Shown here: piece by piece, positions 33,324 to 42,127 of the stretch
Layout: every line of letters starts with the position of its first letter
How positions within the stretch are numbered: position 1 is the first letter of the stretch
DNA from: an uncultured Olsenella sp.
GTDB lineage: Bacteria; Actinomycetota; Coriobacteriia; Coriobacteriales; Atopobiaceae
Direction of reading: 5' to 3'
DNA length: 64,000 bases
Assembly (NCBI GenBank): GCA_949290055.1
Contig: CASEQJ010000003.1
Coordinates: 1 to 64,000, forward strand
Position numbers and translations under genes: made by a program
Notes under the pieces: model-generated
Databases searched by the model: none
What the model was told of the DNA's origin: nothing
Seen by the model: the letters and a program-made list of their open reading frames with translations, nothing else

Positions 33324-33799
33324 ACGAGTCCCGCCTCGCTCAGCGCCGCCTCGAAGGCCTCAAGGTCCGCGGCGTCCGGGTGGCCAAGCGCGCGGTCGAA
33401 GTTCTCGATCATGGGCTCGAAGCGGGCGGGGTCCTGCTCGGCCATTTTCACGTAGCGCTCCCGGACCCCGGCCGGCATCTGCCCCTGGCACATGAACCGG
33501 CCCACCACCTGGACGCCCTCGGGAAGTGCCGAGGCAAAGCGATCGAGCACGCGGTCGTAGTAGGCCTGGCTCCCGCCAAACCCGCAGGTGCCAAACAGGA
33601 AGACTCGCTTGCCCTCAAGCTCGCTGAGCCTCTCGGTGAGCGCGGGGTCAAGACCGCCCTTGTCGGTCCAGGACCCGAGCAGGACGGTGTCGGAATCGGC
33701 CACGCAATCCACGATCTTCTCGCCCAGGAGCTCTCTTGCGCGCTGCGCGAGCTTCTTGGTGTTGCCGGTCTTGGAGCTGTAGAGAAGTGAGCACGTCAT
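33320..33799 (-). CDS. Flavodoxin family protein
   Basis: 159 residues. The FMN phosphate loop is SSKTGNTKKLA at about residues 8-18 and a second flavin loop lies around LLGSWTDKGG; FGTCGFGGSQAYYDRV follows. The short flavodoxin of this type includes partners of anaerobic reductases (for example BilS-like proteins), but the partner here is not known. A strong AGGAGG lies upstream. It converges on the DUF1667 gene with a four-base overlap of the stop codons, so it may serve the flavoprotein set electronically although it is transcribed separately. Confidence 0.85.
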   Translation of the reverse strand: MTCSLLYSSKTGNTKKLAQRARELLGEKIVDCVADSDTVLLGSWTDKGGLDPALTERLSELEGKRVFLFGTCGFGGSQAYYDRVLDRFASALPEGVQVVGRFMCQGQMPAGVRERYVKMAEQDPARFEPMIENFDRALGHPDAADLEAFEAALSEAGLV

Positions 33800-33964
33800 G
33801 GTTTTCCTCCTTGTCGTCTCCCTGCCCTTATACCCGTGGCGCGCTCGTTTTCCCGCGTCACCGCGAAATTTGAACGTAGGGTGAGAGATTGGTGGCAGCC
33901 TGGGAGCAAATTCGTGCACGTGCCCTTTGCGATGATCCCCTAAATCGACGAGAAGGGGCATGTC

Positions 33965-35017
33965 ATGGAGGTTTGCATATCTCATCGGACTGCGGTTCGC
34001 TGGCTTCTGAGAAACCCCAACGCTCGAGATCGACCTGACGCAACTGAGGCCAGTGCGGCCAGCCCGTCCGTTCCCGAGGTTGCCCCGGGCTTTGAAGAGA
34101 CGCGCGATCTCCTCGACGCGCTCGCGTCGTATCTGCGGGTGGACGACCAAGGGGAGCGAGTGATTGACGTCCTTGTCTCGCGTGCCGACGGTCGGCGCGA
34201 CCACAGAGGGGTCACGTGTCACGTCTGCACGAGCGAGCTGCCGCAAGGCTCGGTGCTTTCCATGGGCCGGCGCGGGTATAGCCTGCTGGTCACCTCACCC
34301 GAGCTCACGTTTCTGCAGATTGCGGCAACGGAGGACATGCGTATTGCCGCCTACGTCGGCATGGCGCTCTGCTCGTCGTATAGGATCGACGAGTTCGAAT
34401 CCTCCGGACTGGCAGACCGCGCCCACGGAGACGCCCCGCTGACTTCAGTCACGCAAATCACAGCGTATCTTCGCCGAGTGAATGGGGTGCATGGCGTCAG
34501 GGCTGCCTGGAAAGCGCTTGCGTATGTCCGCGACGGGGCGCTTTCTCCGCCCGAGGGTGCAATTGGAGTCGTTGCGGCGCTTCCCTATGCCCTAGGCGGG
34601 TACGCATGTCGCGACGTCTCCATGAACAGGGGGATTCGCGTGTTTGCGGGCCTGGACGCTTCCGGTCGCCGACGTTACACCATGCGCTATCCCGACGTTT
34701 CGATTGTGAGCAGGGACGCGCGCGGAGTGAGGCGAATCGTCGGGATTGACTACGATCCCGAGATTACGCACGGAGGGGAGGCAAAGCGAGCCAATGACGT
34801 TGAGCGCGGCAACCAAATCAACGGGTCCCGTAAGATCACGCATTTCACCTTTACCGAACGGCAGCGGTCCTCATACAGTCAATGGATAAGCTCAATGGAG
34901 CAGGTAAGGATTGCCCTGGGCAGGCGACGGCCGCGAAGGAGGGGAGTGGAGGACGACTTTGACCACGAGCGCTGGGAGACGTGGCACATGCTGCTCGAGC
35001 GTCCTCCGCGCCTGTAA
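33965..35017 (+). CDS. Unknown protein with possible C-terminal PD-(D/E)XK nuclease-like domain
   Basis: 350 residues, no confident family. The N-terminus starts ISHRTAVRWLL; a middle section contains LLVTSPELTFLQIA. The C-terminal part, with YPDVSIVS, GIDYDPEITHGG and DVERGNQI spaced as in DUF559/Vsr-type folds, suggests a PD-(D/E)XK nuclease, with DYD in place of the usual E-x-D. AbiEi-type antitoxins have comparable layout, so a defence or toxin-antitoxin role is possible but unproven. AAGGGG sits six bases before the ATG. GC content and codon use are lower and less biased than in flanking genes, consistent with transfer. A long inverted repeat begins 14 bases after its stop codon. Confidence 0.7.
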   Translation: MEVCISHRTAVRWLLRNPNARDRPDATEASAASPSVPEVAPGFEETRDLLDALASYLRVDDQGERVIDVLVSRADGRRDHRGVTCHVCTSELPQGSVLSMGRRGYSLLVTSPELTFLQIAATEDMRIAAYVGMALCSSYRIDEFESSGLADRAHGDAPLTSVTQITAYLRRVNGVHGVRAAWKALAYVRDGALSPPEGAIGVVAALPYALGGYACRDVSMNRGIRVFAGLDASGRRRYTMRYPDVSIVSRDARGVRRIVGIDYDPEITHGGEAKRANDVERGNQINGSRKITHFTFTERQRSSYSQWISSMEQVRIALGRRRPRRRGVEDDFDHERWETWHMLLERPPRL

Positions 35018-35030
35018 GGGGGCGAGTTTC

Positions 35031-35200
35031 GCAAGGTGTTGCCAAATTCAACGCATTGTGAACGATTTATGCCGAGAACGGGTTCAAATATAAATAGTTG
35101 GACTTATATCAACTGGCCGTTCTTGCCCTCAGACTCTTAGCAGCTGAGCGTCGGCAAAAACAATCGTTCATAATGCGGCAAATTTGGCAACGACCGTTGC
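35031..35200. repeat. Long imperfect inverted-repeat element
   Basis: The left arm 35031-35075 (GCAAGGTGTTGCCAAATTCA, then GAACGATTTATGCCGA) matches the complement of the right arm 35151-35200 over about 45 bases with few mismatches. The 75-base AT-rich centre contains the smaller palindromes ATATAA-TTATAT and AGTTG-CAACT. It fills the whole spacer between the unknown gene and the MGMT-like gene. A diverged single arm lies at 24324-24369. Confidence 0.85.
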
Positions 35201-35221
35201 AGGCGCCCTCACTGAGATTGG

Positions 35222-35536
35222 CTAGACCTCCCAAGCGCAGGACGCCATGTCAACCTTGCCGTCCGGAAGGAAGCGGACGCCCTCGGCCTCGAGCATGCGA
35301 CGCTGCTCGTCCGGTCCGCCAAACGCAAAGCCAGGAGTGAGCGAGCCGTCGGCGAAGACGACGCGGTGACAGGGCACGCCTCCGGCGACGCCAGGGCTGC
35401 CATGCATGGCGTATCCAACCTGCCGGGCGCACCGTGGAGCGCCCATGAGGCGAGCAACCTGTCCGTAGCTGGCCACACGACCCTCGGGTATCTGGCGAAC
35501 GACGTCCCACGCGCACTCGAAGAATGACCTCTCCAC
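35222..35536 (-). CDS. MGMT-family DNA alkyl-repair domain protein
   Basis: 104 residues: only the DNA-binding/active-site domain of O6-methylguanine-DNA methyltransferase. The alkyl-acceptor motif is PCHRVV with Cys56 intact, unlike alkyltransferase-like proteins that have Trp there, and the helix-turn-helix region is GRVASYGQVARLMGAP with the arginine finger Arg35. Hence a working minimal methyltransferase is plausible. A GTG start follows GGAGG. The gene is divergent from the isochorismatase-like hydrolase. Confidence 0.85.
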   Translation of the reverse strand: MERSFFECAWDVVRQIPEGRVASYGQVARLMGAPRCARQVGYAMHGSPGVAGGVPCHRVVFADGSLTPGFAFGGPDEQRRMLEAEGVRFLPDGKVDMASCAWEV

Positions 35537-35589
35537 GGTTCCTCCAATCCGCTATGCTTCAGACTACCACCCAACCGAGAGGGGAGACC

Positions 35590-36147
35590 ATGGAGCTCGA
35601 CAAGAACACTACCGCCCTGCTCGTCATTGACGCCATCGAGGCCGTGGGCGATGACGCGCTCTATGACCCCGACGCCGCGACTGCCGCCTATCGCGCCGCC
35701 GTCGCGCGCTCCGTAGCCACCTGTCACGCCGCCGGCATTCCGGTGATCTACTGCAACGACGCGCACGTCCGCGGCCTTGATCGCGAGCTCGACCTCTGGG
35801 GCGAGCACGGCGTCGCCGGCGAGGTCCGCGTGTTCCCCGAGATCGAGCAGGCTCCCGGTGACATCACCATTCCCAAGCGCCGCTACTCCGGCTTCTTCCA
35901 GACCGACCTCGACCTCACCCTGCGCGAGCTCGGCGTCAAGACCGTCATCGCCGTAGGGGCGGACACCAACATTTGCGTGCTCCACACCCTCGCCGACGCG
36001 TACTTCAACAACTACGCCTCGGTCGTGGTGACCGACGCCACAATGACCTTCCTCTGCGGCACCCAGGAGGGCGCACTCGAGCACTGCGAGAAGTGCTATG
36101 GTTCCGAGCTTGTGACCGTTTCCGAGCTCGAGGCGACCCTGGCGTAA
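35590..36147 (+). CDS. Isochorismatase-like cysteine hydrolase
   Basis: 185 residues. The catalytic triad of the family is Asp14 (LLVIDAIE), Lys96 (IPKRRYSGFF) and Cys129 (DTNICVLHT). Members include nicotinamidases and N-carbamoyl amidohydrolases; the substrate cannot be assigned. GGGGAG precedes the ATG; an in-frame upstream extension overlaps the divergent MGMT gene and was rejected. tRNA-Pro follows. Confidence 0.87.
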   Translation: MELDKNTTALLVIDAIEAVGDDALYDPDAATAAYRAAVARSVATCHAAGIPVIYCNDAHVRGLDRELDLWGEHGVAGEVRVFPEIEQAPGDITIPKRRYSGFFQTDLDLTLRELGVKTVIAVGADTNICVLHTLADAYFNNYASVVVTDATMTFLCGTQEGALEHCEKCYGSELVTVSELEATLA

Positions 36148-36188
36148 CGCTCCTCCTTGTCTGGGTTCATTGAAGGCAAGTTCGACAC

Positions 36189-36217
36189 TTGCACGGGTGA
36201 GTGAGGGATGCTATAGT
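36189..36217 (+). promoter_or_regulatory. Promoter of tRNA-Pro
   Basis: TTGCAC (36189-36194), 17-base spacer, TATAGT (36212-36217); the tRNA begins at 36236. Confidence 0.75.
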
Positions 36218-36235
36218 TCTTCTTCGCACAACGAC

Positions 36236-36312
<77 letters not shown>

Positions 36313-36322
36313 GAACTTTCGA

Positions 36323-36348
36323 GGCCAGGGAGCAATCCCTGGCCTTTT
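36323..36348 (+). terminator. Intrinsic terminator of tRNA-Pro
   Basis: GGCCAGGGA and TCCCTGGCC form a perfect nine-pair stem around GCAA, followed by TTTT. Confidence 0.9.
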
Positions 36349-36382
36349 GCATATTTTCGGTCCTCCGTGTCAAGTCTCGCAT

Positions 36383-36597
36383 GGTTTTGGGGAAACAGCC
36401 TTCTCGTGTTCCTGACAGAGCTCCATGCAAGAAATTCCTCAAGGTTTTGGGCAACAACCTTTATGTTCTTCTCGGCAAGCCGGCGCACTTTCTTTCCGTA
36501 GCTTTTGTATTTCTTCGAAATCGTCAGGAATACACCGGTATTGGGCGCAAAATCTGATGTGCGGCCTCGGGGAGCATCAAACTTGTTGCCCAAAACA
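36383..36597. repeat. Intergenic repeat cluster sharing an element with 18208-18410
   Basis: A minus-oriented copy at 36443-36477 (GGTTTTGGGCAACAACC, then TTTATGTTCTTCTCGGCA) and a plus-oriented copy at 36574-36597 (GCATCAAA-C-TTGTTGCCCAAAACA) match the element at 18375-18410. A more diverged minus copy starts at 36383, 60 bases before the main one. The 440-base space between tRNA-Pro and serC contains only this cluster and, near 36710, a possible TATGAT -10. Confidence 0.8.
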
Positions 36598-36750
36598 GAA
36601 GGGCGGGGCAGGGGGCAGACCCGACGGACGCCAGCGCTCGGATGTGTCGGTCGCGTTTCAGACTCGCAAACGGCACGCTTCTGCCGGGCCAGCGGCACGA
36701 AAGCGCGCCTATGATGGTCCTCACGGCAAGGCCAACCATAGGAGGATCCC

Positions 36751-37827
36751 ATGGCACGTGTTTACAACTTCTCCGCCGGTCCCGCCGTGCTGCCCGAGGA
36801 CGTCCTCAAGCGGTGCGCGGACGAGATGCTCGACTACGCTGGTTGCGGCATGAGCGTCATGGAGATGAGCCACCGATCTTCCACCTTCAAGGGCATTATC
36901 GAGGGCGCCGAGGCGCGCCTGCGCTCCCTCATGGGCATTCCCGACAACTACAAGGTCATATTCACCCAGGGCGGCGACTCGCTGCTCTTCTCCACGGTCT
37001 TCATGAACCTCGCCGCGAACGGCAAGGCCGACTACGTGATCACCGGCAACTGGGCCAAGAAGGCCTTCCAGGAGGCGCAGATCCTCGGCGACGCCGTGGC
37101 CGTCGCGTCCTCGGCCGACAAGAACTTCTCCTACATACCCGACTGCTCCGACCTGCCCATTCGTGAGGACGCAAGCTACCTCTACATATGCGAGAACAAC
37201 ACGATCTACGGCACCAAGTTCCCCGAGCTGCCCAACACCAAGGGCCACGTGCTCGTGGCGGACCAGAGCTCCATGTTCCTCTCCGAGCCCGTCGACGTGA
37301 CCCGCTACGGCCTCATTCACGCCGGCGTCCAGAAGAACGTCGGCCCCGCGGGCGTCCAGATCGTCATCGTGCGCGAGGACCTCGTGCCCGACGACCTGCC
37401 CGGCGTGCCCACCATGCTGCGCCTCAAGACGCAGGTCGACGCAGGCTCGCTCTACAACACGCCCAACTGTTGGGGCATCTACGTCTGCGGCCTCGTCTTC
37501 GAGTGGATCGAGAAGAACGGCGGCCTTGCGGCCATGGGGGAGCGCAACGCCGAGAAGGCCAAGGTGCTCTACGACTTCCTCGACGAGTCCGAGCTCTTCT
37601 CGTCCACGGTGGACCCGAGCTGCCGCTCGCTCATGAACGTGCCCTTTGTCACGGGCGACAAGGACCTCGACGCCGAGTTCGTCGCCGAGGCGGCCAAGGC
37701 GGGCCTCGTCAACCTCAAGGGCCACCGTTCCGTGGGCGGAATGCGCGCCTCGATCTACAACGCCATGCCGCGTGAGGGCGTGGAGGCGCTCGTCAGCTTC
37801 ATGAAGGACTTCGAGACGCGCCACTAG
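36751..37827 (+). CDS. serC: Phosphoserine aminotransferase
   Basis: 358-residue PLP enzyme that makes phosphoserine from 3-phosphohydroxypyruvate. N-terminal YNFSAGPAVLPEDVL is the family hallmark; Lys195 (GVQKNVGPAG) binds PLP; HRSVGGMRASIYNAM closes the active site. AGGAGG precedes the ATG. It is followed 19 bases later by the dehydrogenase that supplies its substrate. No serB phosphatase gene is in the window. Confidence 0.96.
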   Translation: MARVYNFSAGPAVLPEDVLKRCADEMLDYAGCGMSVMEMSHRSSTFKGIIEGAEARLRSLMGIPDNYKVIFTQGGDSLLFSTVFMNLAANGKADYVITGNWAKKAFQEAQILGDAVAVASSADKNFSYIPDCSDLPIREDASYLYICENNTIYGTKFPELPNTKGHVLVADQSSMFLSEPVDVTRYGLIHAGVQKNVGPAGVQIVIVREDLVPDDLPGVPTMLRLKTQVDAGSLYNTPNCWGIYVCGLVFEWIEKNGGLAAMGERNAEKAKVLYDFLDESELFSSTVDPSCRSLMNVPFVTGDKDLDAEFVAEAAKAGLVNLKGHRSVGGMRASIYNAMPREGVEALVSFMKDFETRH

Positions 37828-37846
37828 GCGCGAGGAGGACATGCGC

Positions 37847-39022
37847 ATGTACGCCATTCACTGCATGAACAACATCTCCACCGTCGGCACCGACGCGCTC
37901 GCAAGCGCCGGCTACGACTTCGTGGACGACCCCGCAAAGGCGGACGCCTGGCTCGTCCGCAGCGCCAACCTGCATGAGATCGAGACGCCGCAGTCGCTGC
38001 TCGCCATTGCCCGCGCGGGCGCCGGCGTGAACAACATTCCGGTTGAGCGCTGCGCGGAGCGAGGCGTGGTCGTCTTCAACACGCCCGGCGCCAACTCCAA
38101 CGCCGTGAAGGAGCTCGTCATATGCGGCATGCTGCTCGCCTGCCGCGACGTGATCGGCGGCATAGAGTGGGTGCGCGACGCCGTTGACGACCCGCAGATC
38201 GCCAAGCGCGCCGAGAAGGCCAAGAAGCGCTTTGCGGGCTGCGAGCTCGCGGGCAAGCGCGTGGGCGTGATCGGCCTCGGTGCGATCGGCGCGCAGGTCG
38301 CCGACGCCCTCATAGCCCTCGGCGCGGAGGTCATGGGCTACGACCCCTACCTCTCAATCAACGCCGCATGGGGCCTCGACCGCCGCATAGAGCACGCCAC
38401 CGACCTCGAGCAGCTCCTGGCCGCCTGCGACTTTGTCACGCTGCACGTCCCGGCGACCGACTCCACCAAGGGCATGATCTCCGCCGACGCGATCGCGCAC
38501 ATGAAGCGCGGGGCGGTGCTGCTCAACTTCGCGCGCGACGCGCTCGTTGACGAGCAGGCGCTCGCCGAGGCGCTCGACGACGGCAAGATCGCGCGCTACG
38601 TGACCGACTTCGCCAACCCCGCGAGCGCGAACATGAAGAACGCTATCGTGCTGCCGCACCTCGGCGCCTCCACCGGCGAGGCCGAGGACAACTGCGCCGT
38701 CATGGCCGCGCGGCAGCTGAGGGACTACCTCGAGAACGGCAACATCACCAACTCCGTCAACTACGGGCGCGTCGACCTCGGCCCGCTCGTGGACGACTAC
38801 CGCATAGCCCTCTTCCACCAGAACGCCCAGGGCGTCATTGGTCAGCTCTCACAGGTCGTCGCCGACGCCGGCCTCAACATTGAGAACATGAGCAACGTCA
38901 GCCGCGGCAGCGCCGCCTACACGCTCGTCGAGGTCAACGCGCCGGTCCCGGAGGAGGCGATCGAGCGACTCGCCGCTCTCGAGCACGTGAGAAGGGTGCG
39001 CGTCATTGCGCCAAGCGCCTAG
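37847..39022 (+). CDS. serA: D-3-phosphoglycerate dehydrogenase with ACT domain
   Basis: 391 residues. NAD is bound by GVIGLGAIGAQVADAL, and the D-2-hydroxyacid dehydrogenase signatures NFARDAL and LPHLGAST carry the catalytic Arg and His. A short ACT domain occupies about residues 320-391 (QLSQVVADAGLNIENMSN), which usually senses serine. I chose the ATG at 37847, eight bases after AGGAGG, over the ATG at 37841, which is only two bases away. With serC it forms a serine-biosynthesis operon. Confidence 0.93.
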   Translation: MYAIHCMNNISTVGTDALASAGYDFVDDPAKADAWLVRSANLHEIETPQSLLAIARAGAGVNNIPVERCAERGVVVFNTPGANSNAVKELVICGMLLACRDVIGGIEWVRDAVDDPQIAKRAEKAKKRFAGCELAGKRVGVIGLGAIGAQVADALIALGAEVMGYDPYLSINAAWGLDRRIEHATDLEQLLAACDFVTLHVPATDSTKGMISADAIAHMKRGAVLLNFARDALVDEQALAEALDDGKIARYVTDFANPASANMKNAIVLPHLGASTGEAEDNCAVMAARQLRDYLENGNITNSVNYGRVDLGPLVDDYRIALFHQNAQGVIGQLSQVVADAGLNIENMSNVSRGSAAYTLVEVNAPVPEEAIERLAALEHVRRVRVIAPSA

Positions 39023-39042
39023 CGACGGCGAGGGAGAAGGAC

Positions 39043-40440
39043 GTGGACCTGAGCACAGACGCGTATGAGCACTTCGCGCACGAGGACGACTATCCCGACC
39101 TCGACCTTGACGGGGCCTGCAAGCGACTGGGCTCGGCGCTTGCGCTGAGGACCGTCTACACCACCCCGGAGCGGACGGACTTCGCGCCCTTCGACGAGCT
39201 CTACGAGCTGATTTGTCGCTCGTATCCGCACGTGGCGAGTCACGCCGTGACGGAGCGCGTCGGCCGCTCGATCCTCATGACCGCCGCCGGCACCGAGCCC
39301 GAGCTGCCGGCGGCGCTGCTCCTCGCTCACCAGGACGTGGTCGACGTCGTCCCGGGAACCGAGGACCAGTGGTCGTGCGACCCCTTCGGCGGGCTCGTTG
39401 ACGACGAGTGGATCTGGGGCCGCGGAGCGCTCGACATAAAGGAAATGCTCATGGGCGAGCTCGAGGCGCTCGACTACCTCCTCGCGCGCCACGGACAGCC
39501 GAGAAGAACGGTCGTGCTCGCGTTCGGCGAGGACGAGGAGGTGGACAGTCGGGGCGCGACCGCGCTGGCCGCCGAGCTCGAGCGCCGCGGCGTGCGCGCG
39601 GCCTTCTCGCTTGACGAAGGCGTGACGACCTTCTCAGACGCCGCCCCCTACGGTGCTCCGGGCGTCACCATTACCGACGTCTGCCTCTCCCAGAAGGGCT
39701 ACCTCAACGTGCGGCTCACGGCGCATGGGTCCGGGGGCCACTCGTCCAACCCCTTCGGCGGAACGTCGCTCGAGCGGCTCTTCCGCGCCGTCGCACGGCT
39801 GTCCGAGACGCGTCCCGAGCCCCGCCTCACGCCCCCCGTTGCCCAGACGCTGCGACGGCTCGCCCCCTACATTGCCGAGGAGCCCCTGCGCACGCTCGTC
39901 GCCGACGTTGACGGCAACGCCGAGGCGCTTGCCCGCGCCGCCTCCAGGACCAGGGAGCTCTACCCTCTCGTCTGCACGACCATGGCCGTGGACCAGGTCG
40001 AGGGGAGCGCGCCCGCGGCCAACGTCATGCCCGCCGACGCCAGCGTGACGATCAACTTCAGGCTCCTGCCCGAGACGTCCGCCGACGAGATCGTCTCCTG
40101 GGTCCGCGCGCAGGTGGGGGAGGACATTGAGGTCGAGGTGCTTCACCACACGCCGGCCGGTCGCCTCGACGAGGCGGGCGGCTTCGGCTACGAGGAGCTC
40201 GTCGACGTCCTCGAGCGCTACCACCCTGGCGTGCTCGTGGTGCCCTCTATAGTCTGCGGGGGGACCGACTCCGTGCGCTACGAGGGCGTCTGCGACAAGC
40301 TGCTGCGCGTGACGCCCTTCCGGCCCGCGCCCGAGGAGCTCAGACGCGGGCTCCACGGCGTGAACGAGCGAATCTCGCGGCGCGCCTACGCCCAGGGCAT
40401 TCGCGTTCTTGTCGCCCTGCTCGAGAGAACGGTCCTCTAG
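39043..40440 (+). CDS. M20 family metallopeptidase (carboxypeptidase/PM20D1-like)
   Basis: 465 residues. Metal ligands His96 and Asp98 (LAHQDVVDVV), bridging Asp131 (GRGALDIK), and the catalytic Glu pair in FGEDEEVDS near 163 are present. The dimerisation (lid) domain lies around residues 225-340. The whole chain matches long M20 peptidases with broad N-acyl amino acid or dipeptide substrates. GTG start after GGGAGAAGG, 20 bases behind serA; co-transcription is likely, but a functional link is not evident. Confidence 0.88.
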   Translation: MDLSTDAYEHFAHEDDYPDLDLDGACKRLGSALALRTVYTTPERTDFAPFDELYELICRSYPHVASHAVTERVGRSILMTAAGTEPELPAALLLAHQDVVDVVPGTEDQWSCDPFGGLVDDEWIWGRGALDIKEMLMGELEALDYLLARHGQPRRTVVLAFGEDEEVDSRGATALAAELERRGVRAAFSLDEGVTTFSDAAPYGAPGVTITDVCLSQKGYLNVRLTAHGSGGHSSNPFGGTSLERLFRAVARLSETRPEPRLTPPVAQTLRRLAPYIAEEPLRTLVADVDGNAEALARAASRTRELYPLVCTTMAVDQVEGSAPAANVMPADASVTINFRLLPETSADEIVSWVRAQVGEDIEVEVLHHTPAGRLDEAGGFGYEELVDVLERYHPGVLVVPSIVCGGTDSVRYEGVCDKLLRVTPFRPAPEELRRGLHGVNERISRRAYAQGIRVLVALLERTVL

Positions 40441-40520
40441 GCGCTTACGAGCCTCGAATCAAATTGCGCTAAAATGGGTAACTTGTGGTCGTGAGTCAAA
40501 CGAAGTGAAAGGCATTGCGC

Positions 40521-41264
40521 GTGTCTGAAAGAACTGAGAGAGCCAAGGAGCGTGTCAAGGAGCGCGCCAAGACTATCGCCGACACCGACGCAGCAGAGGC
40601 ACAGGTGCAGGGAACGACCGAGAGTCCCGTGGGCACCTCGGACAACCCCTCCTCGCAGGTCTTCACGATCGCCAACCTCATTACGTTCTGCCGCCTCGGC
40701 CTCACCATTGCGTTTCTCGTCCTGTTTGCCGCGGGGCACCACCGCACGTCCGCGCTCGTGTGCTACGTCGTCGCCGCGACGACCGACTTCCTCGACGGCC
40801 AGGTGGCCAGGCGCACCCAGACCGTGAGCTGGCTCGGCAAGATCATGGACCCCATCATGGACCGCGTCCTGCTCTTCACGGGCGTCCTGGGCCTGCTCAT
40901 AGTCGGCGACCTGCCGCTGTGGGTGCCCGTCTTCGTGATTGGCCGCGACGCCTACCTCGCGCTCGGCGGGCTCATTCTCCAGCACTTTCGCCGGCGCCCG
41001 ATCGACGTCGTCTACATCGGCAAGGCCGCGACCGCGCTCCTCATGTTCGGCTTCTGCGACCTTCTGCTCGGGCTTCCCGTCGTTGACGGGCTCGGGCTCG
41101 TCGAGACCTCGTGGCTGCCCGGCCTGAACGCGCAGCCGGCCGCCCTCGGCATATTCTTCGTCTACCTTGGGGTCGTCTGCTCGCTCATAACCGCCGTGGT
41201 CTATACGGCAAAGGGCGTTCAGGTCATTCGCCAGAGCCGGCGCGGAGGGGAGCGGGCGCGGTGA
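40521..41264 (+). CDS. CDP-alcohol phosphatidyltransferase family protein
   Basis: 247 residues. A charged, basic N-terminal extension of about 40 residues precedes a multi-pass membrane domain with the diagnostic D-x2-DG-x2-AR-x8-G-x3-D-x3-D pattern (DFLDGQVARR ... GKIMDPIMD). It could be a PgsA or cardiolipin-synthase-like paralogue of the gene at 63480; the alcohol substrate is unknown. GAAAGG supports the GTG at 40521 over the TTG six bases upstream. TAAAAT at 40470 is a possible -10. It overlaps the next gene by four bases. Confidence 0.87.
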   Translation: MSERTERAKERVKERAKTIADTDAAEAQVQGTTESPVGTSDNPSSQVFTIANLITFCRLGLTIAFLVLFAAGHHRTSALVCYVVAATTDFLDGQVARRTQTVSWLGKIMDPIMDRVLLFTGVLGLLIVGDLPLWVPVFVIGRDAYLALGGLILQHFRRRPIDVVYIGKAATALLMFGFCDLLLGLPVVDGLGLVETSWLPGLNAQPAALGIFFVYLGVVCSLITAVVYTAKGVQVIRQSRRGGERAR

Positions 41265-42097
41265 GCGCGCCGCGCATGGGCGCCCTTCACGGCGAGCACG
41301 TTCTTCTCGGCGCGAGCTTTGCCCCTTCTGAGACGAGCGGGCTTCTGCGCGTGAGCTCCTATGCGCACGAGTCGGCCGAGGGCGCGGGGGCCGTTCTGGC
41401 CGACCTCACAGGTGTCGCCTACCTGCTCGCCAGCGGGCCCGACGCCGCCGTCTTTGCGGGCTCTGCGCTCGCCGGGCGGCGCCTCGCGGTCGGCGAGGTC
41501 GCGCTCGAGGCGGCGCTCAACGGCACGGGCGGCCTCGTTTCCGTCCCCCTTCTGGTGCGCACCGGAGACGCCGAGCACGTCATAGTCGACGCGAGCGCGC
41601 GGGCGGACGCGCTTGCCGCGTGGCTCGCGTTTCTCGGCGGCGCACGGGCACAGGACAGGCGCGCCGCCTTCCGCGAGCTTGAGCTCGCGGACGCGAGCGA
41701 CATGCTCGTCCCGCTTCTGCTCGCGGGCCCCGAGGCCTCGCACGTGCTCTCCGACTATGTGGGCGACAAGAACGACCTGCCCGCTCCGGGAACGGTCAGA
41801 CAGCTCAAGCTTGACGCCATTCCCGTGGTCGTCGCACACGTCGCCGCGCCGTTTGCGCCACCCGCCTATCTCGTGCTCGTCCCCGCCGGCGCCGCCCGGC
41901 TACTATGGAGGAGCTTTCTGTCGTTCACCGAGGTCGCCCCCGTTGGCCTCGAATGGGTCGCGAAGCGGGTTTCCGAGCGCTGTCCCTGGGGCGAGGCGCT
42001 GGGACGTGCCGAGGCGCGCTGCTCGCGCGACGAGCTCGAGGCGTGGGGCGTCGTGCGTGACGCAGACGACTTCGTGGGCGCTCGCGCCCTTGTCTGA
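41261..42097 (+). CDS. GCV_T-like folate-binding-fold protein (divergent)
   Basis: 278 residues with weak resemblance to the aminomethyltransferase/YgfZ fold: an N-terminal half with LADLTGVAYLLASGPDAAVF and paired segments such as LVSVPLLVRTGDAEHVIVDAS, VDAR-type tail region and AARLLWRSFLSF. The glycine-cleavage enzyme itself is usually longer and better conserved, so a role like YgfZ in Fe-S or radical-SAM maintenance, or another tetrahydrofolate-linked reaction, is possible. GTG start after GGAGGGGAG, overlapping the preceding stop. RidA follows 30 bases later. Confidence 0.6.
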   Translation: MSAPRMGALHGEHVLLGASFAPSETSGLLRVSSYAHESAEGAGAVLADLTGVAYLLASGPDAAVFAGSALAGRRLAVGEVALEAALNGTGGLVSVPLLVRTGDAEHVIVDASARADALAAWLAFLGGARAQDRRAAFRELELADASDMLVPLLLAGPEASHVLSDYVGDKNDLPAPGTVRQLKLDAIPVVVAHVAAPFAPPAYLVLVPAGAARLLWRSFLSFTEVAPVGLEWVAKRVSERCPWGEALGRAEARCSRDELEAWGVVRDADDFVGARALV

Positions 42098-42127
42098 CGC
42101 CCCGCGCGGGCCCGGAAAGGAGTCACG

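Noticed and set aside
24324..35200. Composite transposon bounded by the related repeat arms
   Set aside because: No transposase or integrase lies between, the arms are strongly diverged, and most intervening genes have native composition.
36600..36750. Riboswitch or T-box upstream of serC
   Set aside because: I found neither the T-box TGGNACCGCG-like sequence nor a terminator/antiterminator pair; only a possible -10.
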